NCBI GenBank assembly: GCA_948144175.1
Contig: CANXME010002048.1
Location: 372,001-436,000 of the forward strand
From: Closterium sp. NIES-65
Taxonomy: Eukaryota; Streptophyta; Zygnematophyceae; Desmidiales; Closteriaceae
Reading direction: 5' to 3'
Length of the DNA stretch: 64,000 nt
Notes under the pieces: generated by a model
Seen by the model: the letters and a program-made list of their open reading frames with translations, nothing else
Database searches by the model: none
Told to the model about the DNA's origin: nothing
Made by a program: the position numbers and the translations under genes
In this document: in pieces, positions 54,762 to 64,000 of the stretch
Layout of the letters: the number at the start of each line of letters is the position of its first letter
How positions within the stretch are numbered: position 1 is the stretch's first letter

Positions 54762-57700
54762 ATGGCTCCTACCGTTCGTGCCATTCGTGCGACGTTCGTG
54801 TGCCTCTCGCTGAATTTGACGCTATGCACGGTCTTCAATGGTCGATACTACACAGCTCCTCCGGTTTCAAACCACGCTTTTCCAGTTAACATAGCCGGCG
54901 CGAACAAGGGTAAAGGTAGTACGACGGCAGACCAGACAGCAGGGTTCGTCCTTCCAAGCTCGGCGCGCAGGTGTAATGCAGAGGAACAGACCGATGCCGC
55001 TGCAGGGCTCCTCTCGTCTCTTCAAATGCTGAGCTGGTGAGATTGCCAGCACTTCAGAGTGTCAGAACATGACTTTTTATCGATACGGGGACGCTTCGTA
55101 AAGTAAATTTGTCATTTCAACTGCGATCGACACAATGCTGTGATGGGTGTGGGAATCTCGTCGGACATCATAAACTCGTCTGACATTTCTCAGCGCCGTG
55201 CCTCATCGTCATGCCTCATCGTCATGCATCATTGTCATGCATCATTGTCATGCCTCATCATCATGCCTCATCGTCATGCATCATCGTCATGCCTCATCGT
55301 CATGCATCATCGTCATGCCTCATCGTCATGCATCATTGTCATGCATCATCGTCATGCATCATCGTCATGCCTCATCGTCATGCATCATCGTCTCGTCATG
55401 CATCATCGTCATGCCTCATCGTCATGCATCATCGTCATGCCTCATCGTCATGCCTCATCGTCATGCCTCATCGTCATGCATCATCGTCATGCCTCATCGC
55501 CATGCCTCATCGTCATGCATCATCGTCATGCATCATCGTCATGCCTCATCGTCATGCATCATCGTCATGCCTCATCGTCATGCCTCATCGTCATGCCTCA
55601 TCGTCATGCATCATCGTCATGCCTCATCGTCATGCCTCATCGTCATGCATCATCGGCATGCCTCATCGTCATGCCTCATCGTCATGCATCATCGTCATGC
55701 CTCATCGTCATGCATCATCGTCATGCCTCATCGTCACGCCTCATCGTCATGCATCATCGTCATGCCTCATCGTCATGCCTCATCGTCATGCATCATCGTC
55801 ATGCATCATCGTCATGCATCATCGTCATGCCTCATCGTCTTGCCTCATCGTCATGCATCATCGTCATGCCTCATCGTCATGCCTCATCGTCATGCATCAT
55901 CGTCATGCATCATCGTCATGCCTCATCGTCATGCCTCATCGTCATGCCTCATCGTCATGCATCATCGTCATGCCTCATCGTCATGCATCATCGTCATGCC
56001 TCATCGTCATGCCTCATCGTCATGCCTCATCGTCATGCATCATCGTCATGCCTCATCGTCATGCCTCATCGTCATGCATCATCGGCATGCCTCATCGTCA
56101 TGCCTCATCGTCATGCATCATCGTCATGCCTCATCGTCATGCATCATCGTCATGCCTCATCGTCATGCCTCATCGTCATGCATCATCGTCATGCCTCATC
56201 GTCATGCCTCATCGTCATGCATCATCGTCATGCATCATCGTCATGCATCATCGTCATGCCTCATCGTCTTGCCTCATCGTCATGCATCATCGTCATGCCT
56301 CATCGTCATGCCTCATCGTCATGCATCATCGTCATGCATCATCGTCATGCCTCATCGTCATGCCTCATCGTCATGCCTCATCGTCATGCATCATCGTCAT
56401 GCCTCATCGTCATGCCTCATCGTCATGCATCATCGTCATGCCTCATCGTCATGCCTCATCGTCATGCATCATCGTCATGCCTCATCGTCATGCCTCATCG
56501 TCATGCCTCATCGTCATGCATCATCGTCATGCCTCATCGTCATGCCTCATCGTCATGCATTATCGTCATGCCTCATCGTCATGCCTCATCGTCATGCCTC
56601 ATCGCCCTCAGGAACCCCTGTCTTTGCGATTGGGAGGCGCATCTGATAGCGTCAGTACCAGCCCGGGCAGAACATCAATCTCTGGCTAGTCGGCCCGCCT
56701 GCATCACTCCATTCATTCGAAAAGGTCAGAAAACAACACCGCGAACAAAGGTGCTGCTGGTAACTGGGTAGGTGTGGCTGCTGCAGAGCCTTGCTGCCTT
56801 AGGCTCAGCTGCATCTGCCCTGAATCTGACTCCATTCCAGCAGCCAGCACACTCTATCCGTTCCGCCTCGACCCCATGGGCTTTCACCGATTACTTTTCC
56901 GCTTCTGACTTGCAAAGCTCCTCTGCTCCCGTTGTTGTCGCTTCTCCGCATCCTGCCCAAGCGCCAATGTGCTGAGAGTCCCCCTACCAAGTCTTCAAGA
57001 CTCCATCCCTCTCCCGTTATTCATTCCACCGCCCTGCCCATCACAGCAACCAAGGTGTATCGCCTGCAGCAGCCACCGGTCTCGGGTATCGCCGACTCTC
57101 CTGCTAGTGTCTTGACAGGCCGAGAAGGAAGAGAGGGAGGTGACAGGCAGGCGTTATCGGGTCTGCGGTGTGAAGAAAGCTCAGTGGGGCGGCTGAGGCA
57201 GCTGGAGAGCACTGAGCTCTGTGGCTTGCTGCTGCTGGGCGATGGTCCTGCTAATGTGGGAACGAGGGCGCAAAGAGTGGTGCATGAGAAGGGAAGTCCT
57301 GGCGGAAGCATCAAAAGGGCGAGTGCAGAAGACGTGAACAAGGGTGAAGCGGGACGGAAGCAGAAGCAGAAGCAGAAGGGGGAGGAGGAAGCGCAGGCGA
57401 CAAGCAAGCAGCTTGAGATGTTGCAGCAGGCGAACGATGAGGTGGGTGAGGTGGTGGGTGTGAGGTGGTGGGTGAGGTGGTGGGTGAGGTGGTGGGTGAG
57501 GTGGTGGGTGAGGTGGTGGGTGAGGTGGTGGGTGAGGTGGTGGGTGCGAGCAGTCATCGCCCAGCAATGGGTTGGAAGCGCCCTGACAAATTGGTCAGAT
57601 CAATCCGTTCCCTCTTCGTCCATACGCATCTCACTATATAGCAGGCAGGATAAAAAAGGCCGTCCGTTTCTCCTGCACATTCAACTCTTGACTGTTCAGT

Positions 57701-60700
57701 CTAATGTACCTGTTCCATCGCTCGATCTGCTGCTGTCTGCTCCCGTCCTATGCAGATGGCACGAGGGCGATACACGGAGGCAATCGCCATCTACAACAAG
57801 GTCAGTCAGGGACGCAGCCTAATAACCGTCACCATTTTCTTGTCTCCTGGATAGCAGATTCTACTCTAAGTCACTGCAGTTCATCCATCTTCCTCCATCC
57901 CACATTCCTTTATCAGACTGCAGTTCTCCCTTCACACGTGACGTGACATGTCCGCCCTTGCCTTCCATGTATGGACCGTTCCCGCCTGTTTGTCCGTTGA
58001 TCCCCCAATCATTGCCTGACAGCTGGCGTCGACTCCCTCGCTCAAGGGTCAAGTGCTTGTGGGTCGAGGCTCCTGCCTCAGTGCACTGGGGCAGTTCGAC
58101 AAGGCCCTCGCTGACCTGTCCTCTGTAAGGATTGCACTCCGTCCACTTCCTTCCTTCTTATGAGACGTCTCAAAAGTCTGCCACAGTGCACTGGGGCAGT
58201 TCGACAAGGCCCTCGCTGACCTGTCCTCTGTAAGGATTGCACTCCGTCCACTTCCTTCCTTCTTATGAGACGTCTCAAAAGTCTGCCACAGTGCACTGGG
58301 GCAGTTGGACAAGGCCCTCGCTGACCTGTCCTCTGTAAGGATTGCACTCCGTCCACTTCCTTCCTTCTTATGAGACGTCTCAAAAGTCTGCCACAGTGCA
58401 CTGGGGCAGTTGGACAAGGCCCTCGCTGACCTGTCCTCTGTAAGGATTGCACTCCGTCCACTTCCTTCCTTCTTATGAGACGTCTCAAAAGTCTGCCACA
58501 GTGCACTGGGGCAGTTGGACAAGGCCCTCGCTGACCTGTCCTCTGTAAGGATTGCACTCCGTCCACTTCCTTCCTTCTTATGAGACGTCTCAAAAGTCTG
58601 CCACAGTGCACTGGGGCAGTTGGACAAGGCCCTCGCTGACCTGTCCTCTGTAAGGATTGCACTCCGTCCACTTCCTTCCTTCTTATGAGACGTCTCAAAA
58701 GTCTGCCACAGTGCACTGGGGCAGTTGGACAAGGCCCTCGCTGACCTGTCCTCTGTAAGGATTGCACTCCGTCCACTTCCTTCCTTCTTATGAGACGTCT
58801 CAAAAGTCTGCCACAGTGCACTGGGGCAGTTCGACAAGGCCCTTGCTGACCTGTCCTCTGTAAGGATTGCACTCCGTCCACTTCCTTCCTTCTTATGAGA
58901 CGTCTCAAAAGTCTGCCACAGTGCACTGGGGCAGTTGGACAAGGCCCTCGCTGACCTGTCCTCTGTAAGGATTGCACTCCGTCCACTTCCTTCCTTCTTA
59001 TGAGACGTCTCAAAAGTCTGCCACAGTGCACTGGGGCAGTTCGACAAGGCCCTTGCTGACCTGTCCTCTGTAAGGATTGCACTCCGTCCACTTCCTTCCT
59101 TCTTATGAGACGTCTCAAAAGTCTGCCACAGTGCACTGGGGCAGTTGGACTAGGCCCTCGCTGACCTGTCCTCTGTAAGGATTGCACTCCGTCCACTTCC
59201 TTCCTTCTTATGAGACGTCTCAAAAGTCTGCCACAGTGCACTGGGGCAGTTCGACAAGGCCCTTGCTGACCTGTCCTCTGTAAGGATTGCACTCCGTCCA
59301 CTTCCTTCCTTCTTATGAGACGTCTCAAAAGTCTGCCACAGTGCACTGGGGCAGTTGGACAAGGCCCTCGCTGACCTGTCCTCTGTAAGGATTGCACTCC
59401 GTCCACTTCCTTCCTTCTTATGAGACGTCTCAAAAGTCTGCCACAGTGCACTGGGGCAGTTCGACAAGGCCCTTGCTGACCTGTCCTCTGTAAGGATTGC
59501 ACTCCGTCCACTTCCTTCCTTCTTATGAGACGTCTCAAAAGTCTGCCACAGTGCACTGGGGCAGTTGGACAAGGCCCTCGCTGACCTGTCCTCTGTAAGG
59601 ATTGCACTCCGTCCACTTCCTTCCTTCTTATGAGACGTCTCAAAAGTCTGCCACAGTGCACTGGGGCAGTTCGACAAGGCCCTTGCTGACCTGTCCTCTG
59701 TAAGGATTGCACTCCGTCCACTTCCTTCCTTCTTATGAGACGTCTCAAAAGTCTGCCACAGTGCACTGGGGCAGTTGGACTAGGCCCTCGCTGACCTGTC
59801 CTCTGTAAGGAGTCTTCTGCTCCGTCCACTTCCTCCTTCTTATCTCCACTTGTCCACTTATTGAGTGATCAGCAGCCCCATGATTTATCAACCCTTCCAA
59901 CTCGTGTGCTGTGCTCCACTGGCAGGCTCTGGCATCAAACCCCACAAGCACTGCTGCCTTCATGGCTCGAGCAGGCACTTATTTCAAGATGAACAAGAAT
60001 GTTGAGGTACATGTGATGATGTATGGTGGCGACGAGGGGTAGGGGGGGGACCACATCATTAGGTAATGGCATCATACATGCATGATGTCTCATCGAGTAG
60101 ATGGGACAAGATACGCTGTCATCCTCTTACTTACTGCATGATGTCATTAGGTTCACAGGTAGACTAGATCAATTGTGCAGCCGTGTGGATTGCTATCATC
60201 ATTCGTACATATGACAGACATGCTGCCATGGTCCATAGTTCCAATACGCATGTTGCCATTGTGCTCCTGATCACACCAGATTCTGTCCCGACTCTTGGCC
60301 ATTGGCCTTGCTGTCAGCAGGCATCCTGCAGTGACACAGCTGCTGCCATCCCTCGTTGCATCTCGCCCTTCTACCCTCTGTTTTATTCCACACCAACTGT
60401 CATGTCGTGAAGGCCTTAGTGGACTACTCACGAGTCATTGACCTGGACCCCTCCAATGCCGAAGCTGTCAGGTGGCGAGGTGAGTGCTGGTGGTGGGTGC
60501 GAGACACGACACAGCACTGCTGGCTTAGTTGTTCTCATCTCACTTCCACGTGCTTCCATCTGCCTTTTGAGTCGACTCAAATGCTGATAGAGGCGCGCCA
60601 TCATGTGAACATCTGCCTTTTGAGTCGACTCAAATGCTGATAGAGGCGCGCCATCATGTGTCCATCTGCCTTTTGAGTCGACTCAAAAGTCACTTCCACG

Positions 60701-63700
60701 TGCTTCCATCTGCAACCGTCTCCGCTCGTTTCCTTCAACACACTCGCTCTCCCTTCAACACACTCGCTCTCCCTTCTCATCCGCTCATCCCACCCCTCCT
60801 GTCTCCTCTCTATCTCACTGCCAGGCATCTTGTCATTCAACCTAAAGTACTACTATGCAGCTGAGAAGGACTTTCAGCAAGCCATTCAGCTCGACCCCTC
60901 TCTTCCCTTCGTCTTTAAAGGCCTTGTATGTTATTCCTCACTCACGATGCTTCCTCATTCTTCTGATCTGTTGACGCTTTTAAATCCTCATTCCTTTGGG
61001 TTTGGGGGCATTTTTTATTGCTTCTTCCCTCCTACCATATGTCCAACATGCATTACCTGTTCATTAGGTGTTTCTCCCAGCACCCAAATTCCACTCTCCT
61101 CTTCTCCCTTTCGATCCATCCCCATTGTGACACTGTCCTCTGCTCCCCTCTCTCTAACGATCCTCACTCCCATAATCCCATTTCCTCTAGGGCCTCGCCA
61201 TAGGGGGCAGTGGGAGGTGGCGGGAGTCGTTGCCAGTGTTTGCAGAGGGAGTGAGGCGGCACCCTCAGGATGCGGACCTGTGGCATTCCAAGGGGCGCGC
61301 GCACAAGGAGGTGGGCGAGGTGGATCAAGCCATACAGGCGCTGCAGCGAGCGCTGCAGATCAGAAAGTGAGTGAGTGCCGTGGATGTGACTGCTTACAGT
61401 CCCCGCGTCCTTCCTTTCCCTTGCTAGTACCCATTCTGGGGGCACGCGTAAATGATACCACTGACCACACCCTGTGCTCACACCCGTGCATTTCTGCGTG
61501 TACTACACAGGGCAGTGGCGACCTATCAGGAGCTCGTGTCTGTCAGCCGATTCGTGGGTGACTACAGGTGAGCTACCCGCACTTGCACAGTCAGGGTGTT
61601 TTCTTTTGTTCTGGGGAAGCTTTGTGTTTTCTTGTTGGCTGGATGAATATGACCTATGGAGCTCCATCCCTACTTTCCCTCTCTTCTTCTCCCCTCGCTC
61701 CCACCCCACAGGGCCGCCATACGCTATGCAAGGGAGGGGTTGGAGCTGGACGGAGGAGACATGGAGCTCGTGCACGCCCACGCCAGCAGCCTGCATGCCC
61801 TGGGGGACCTCGCCGAAGCTGTGAGCATCCCACACCCACACCCACCCCAAGCTGTGTGCTGTCCATTAGTGAGCTGCTACACGCCATGCTGTTCCTTGTA
61901 TAGTCTCCTTTCACACCAGCCTCATCAGGACCGCCCACCCCTCATCTGCACACCTGTGATGTGTTGCCCACAGATGCGCAAGTACCAGGCAGCGCTGGCA
62001 ATGCAGCCCAGGGACCAGGAGGGACAGGCTCTCCAGCACTCCATGTTCTACCAGGCATGTTCCAAAAGTTCAGCGGTTTTGTTGTGCTTTTTGTCCCACG
62101 GACAGTGCCTTGCCCGGTATCTTTCCCTTCCTCATCCGCTCCCTCCTTCCCCTATCTGCAATTACGACTCCCCTCCCCCTCCCAGAGGGAGGTACTGGCC
62201 TACACCATTGCTCGCTTGCAGCAGCCGCTCCCCTCCATCCGCTTCGACTGGGATTTCACTGCTGAGTTCAGAGTACGGCCACCCCTTACCACCCCCAACA
62301 CAGCCGTCCTCATCACCTGTTGCATTTATTTCCGTCAGTACAACCATATTCAGTGGCTTTTCTTTGTTTGCTTGCTATTGCTATTGCCATGTTTCTCCCT
62401 CCCCCTCATACGTATTTTTCCCCTCTCCAATAACTCACATACCCTCCCCCCCAACCACAACAGGAGGCATGGACTAAGAAGGACCCTATAGCAACGCTGC
62501 CAGGCTACCAACCCCTCTCAGTCACTGCACGCCAATCACAGCGCGCCACGTTGCAGTCCCTGCCCACGCTGTCTCGTGAAGCGTTGGATCTGATCGAAGC
62601 AGCGGACAGGATCGGCCAGCGGGCCCACTACCACTGCGATGCATTCATGGCAAACAGGCAGCAGGTAACAGGCAGCAGGTAACAGGCAGCAGGTAACAGC
62701 AGAGATATGCCAAGATGCTTTTCCCTCTTTCTTTCTGTCTCTCCCCCTCTCACTTCCCCTTATTTCCCTCATTAAATCTGTTCCTGTTTTGACTCCGCCC
62801 CCTCCTCCTCCCTTCACCCCTCAGCTGCGCATGGCAGGGCTGGCAGCTCTTGACGTGATGCAGCAGGTGAGATTCTTCCCCTTTTTTTCCACCCTCGCCC
62901 TTCTCTCATCTGCCCCCATTCACTTTGATGGTGTTCAGTTCACTCGTACATCCCCAGGCCTGGCAGCTCTTGACGCGACGCAGCAGGTTAGTCAATGCTG
63001 CCCTTTCCCAACGCTTGTCTTCTAAGGACAGTGTAGGAGGTATGCGTACATTTACGCATTCAAGGTAGTCTCTGGCTGGTAGGGCCTTGTGACTGAAGGA
63101 GCTGGCGTCGTTATGTAAGCTTACAAGCCTTCCTATGTATGTGTGCCATTCATTTGTCTCTCCGTGTGTGCATGTGCCATGGCGCAGGCAAGGGCAACAT
63201 GGGATGCCATGGCAAAGGAGCAGCAGCGAGGGGGGAGTCGGCGGCTGGTGACAACAACCATGGAAACTGATGCACCAGGAGGGGGGGGAGAAGGAGGAGG
63301 AGGAAGCGTAGGGATAGAAAGCAGGGCGAAGCAGAGGCAGCGGGGAAGTGACAGCTCCGGCAAGGGCAGTCGGAAAAGCAGTAGCAGAGGCAAGGGGTCG
63401 GGCGGTGGGGTGCTGAAGGGGTGGAGGGATGTGTACGAGGTGATCACGAGATGGAGACAGATCTCCGATCCAACGGATGCTGTGCTCTGGAAGGACCAGC
63501 TCAAGTACGTGCCACTGTGATTGCCTCTCTGATGCCATGCCATGCCATGCCATGCCATTGTGGTCTCTGAGAATGCTCAAAGTCGGTTTATGAGAACTCT
63601 CTGGGTTTCGACAATTCAACGGATGCTGTGCTCTGGAAGGACCAGCTCAAAGTGGCTGTGCCCTGTACAGCCACTATGGTTTCTCGTCTCAGTTCTTTGT

Positions 63701-64000
63701 TTATTACACTGAATGGTTTTCTGATAGCATGTGATCATATCATGTCTCATGTGTGGCGCTGCTCCATCTGCTTTCCTCTGCAGGAATCGCTTTGCGCAGG
63801 GCTTTCGGTCGTCCACGCCCATCAAGGTGTGGGATCTGCAGACCGTCAAGTACTACCCCGTCTTCAACAAGTGAGTACTAGTGCTACCTCCTAGCGCACC
63901 TCTCCTGCACTGCCTCCGCTTCTCTGTGGTCCCTCGCCACGTTTTCCACTCCTGAAATCCGGTTCAATGTGTGGCAGGTCGTTTGAGGCCATGCGTGAGG
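54762..64000 (+). CDS. TTC13: TTC13/SRFR1-like TPR protein, gene B (3' end outside window)
   Basis: Tandem copy of gene A. Exon 1 54762-55036; exon 2 ends 57441 (start unresolved); then 57756-57800, 58023-58124, 59926-60006, 60413-60479, 60825-60925, 61191-61366, 61511-61567, 61712-61820, 61974-62054, 62186-62272, 62464-62664, 62825-62866, 63188-63504, 63784-63870, and 63977 onward, cut by the window edge. Every exon from 3 to 16 has the same length as in gene A except the Ser/Lys-rich exon 15 (317 versus 314). The signal-peptide-like start is kept (ATFVCLSLNLTLCTVF), as are TPR exons and the GWRDVYEVITRWRQISDP motif. Exon 16 reads NRFAQGFRSSTPIKVWDL; gene A has a diverged RGVRSSTP here. The GC donor after 62,054 is shared with A. 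The last six or so exons lie outside, so intactness is unknown. Confidence 0.85.
55195..56607 (+). repeat. 13-bp minisatellite, about 108 copies, in gene B
   Basis: Unit CATCGTCATGCMT. Because 13 is not a multiple of three, all three plus frames stay open and read the same HASSSCLIVMPHR-type peptide. Rare variants (CATCGGCATG at 55,651 and 56,080; TCGTCTTGCC at 55,835 and 56,264) recur at exactly 429 bp = 33 units, so a 33-unit block was duplicated as a whole. Confidence 0.96.
57438..57546 (+). repeat. 12-bp repeat after gene B exon 2
   Basis: About eight copies of GGTGGTGGGTGA starting at the splice donor of exon 2, so donor-like GGTGAG strings recur. Gene A has only a short trace of it. 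Confidence 0.9.
58081..59810 (+). repeat. 105-bp array of a TPR exon end, donor and palindrome, 17 exon-piece copies
   Basis: The first copy is the end of the working exon 58,023-58,124 (SALGQFDKALADLSS). The next sixteen start with CTGCCACAG, an acceptor-like string, continue through the 46-bp exon end to donor GTAAGG (positions 58,125, 58,230, 58,335 ... 59,805, step 105), and end with TTATGAGACGTCTCAAAAG, a half-degenerate palindrome of the TTTTGAG-NCGN-CTCAAAA family. Confidence 0.96.
60540..60713 (+). repeat. Palindromes between 24-bp direct repeats
   Basis: TCACTTCCACGTGCTTCCAT-type 24-mers at 60,540-60,563 and 60,690-60,713 enclose three TTTTGAGTCGACTCAAA palindromes and two copies of a body with TGCTGATAGAGGCGCGCCAT, in a gene B intron. 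Confidence 0.92.
63475..63655 (+). repeat. Copy of the end of gene B exon 15
   Basis: CAACGGATGCTGTGCTCTGG and the next 16 bases up to the donor occur at 63,471-63,504 and again at about 63,617-63,651 inside the intron; the second copy is not followed by GT. Confidence 0.85.

Noticed and set aside
55140-56771. Three overlapping plus-strand frames of about 480-540 codons (HASSSCLIVM repeats)
   Set aside because: All three phases of a 13-bp minisatellite are open and give the same peptide; this is intron DNA of gene B.
58049-59829. Antisense open frames of 332 and 583 codons with perfect 35-residue repeats
   Set aside because: They arise because the 105-bp array unit is a multiple of three. 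They run opposite to gene B and have no non-repeat part.

Overview
Kind of genome. The window reads as nuclear DNA of a green-lineage (streptophyte-type) eukaryote: spliced host genes with short GT-AG introns, a eukaryotic tRNA gene, plant-type Ty1/copia retrotransposons whose primer-binding sites resemble the end of initiator tRNA-Met, and a TPR protein closest in layout to plant SRFR1. High GC, heavy minisatellite load and the copia Gag type suggest a streptophyte alga; a zygnematophyte is my best guess, from memory of the repeat style only.

Layout. 1-22,543 is a transposon block: the 3' part of a copia element (1-2,359); an orphan last exon of an SRFR1/TTC13-type gene (2,802-2,978, minus); a 5'-truncated LINE with 17-bp target duplications (3,086-3,951) carrying a solo LTR (3,578-3,818); a hAT-like non-autonomous DNA transposon (4,662-13,318) split by a broken copia element (5,645-13,139, minus); a whole-looking copia element with identical LTRs (13,410-20,803); and a small TRIM-like LTR element without genes (21,066-22,543). 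Target duplications were found for all of these except the first, which is cut by the window edge.

22,801-64,000 is host gene space. QTRT1 (queuine tRNA-ribosyltransferase, minus, 22,801-29,430) is followed by a tRNA-Lys(CUU) gene on plus. Then come three members of one family: an SRFR1-like gene (minus, 32,275-42,425), a divergently placed TTC13/SRFR1-like gene A (plus, 43,478-54,117) and its tandem copy, gene B (plus, from 54,762, running off the window). Exon lengths agree exon by exon in all three, which supports the gene models and shows old duplication (SRFR1-like versus A/B) followed by a later tandem duplication (A versus B).

Most unusual signal. Introns of the host genes are full of tandem copies of exon pieces together with their splice sites. 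In the SRFR1/TTC13 cluster many of these duplications have the form X-P-X, where P is a short perfect or near-perfect palindrome of consensus TTTTGAG-NCGN-CTCAAAA (centre GCGC, ACGT or TCGA). The same design has grown into arrays of 16 x 49 bp, 7 x 89 bp and 17 x 105 bp; the last one repeats a TPR exon piece with acceptor-like and donor sequences in every unit. I do not know a described element of this kind.
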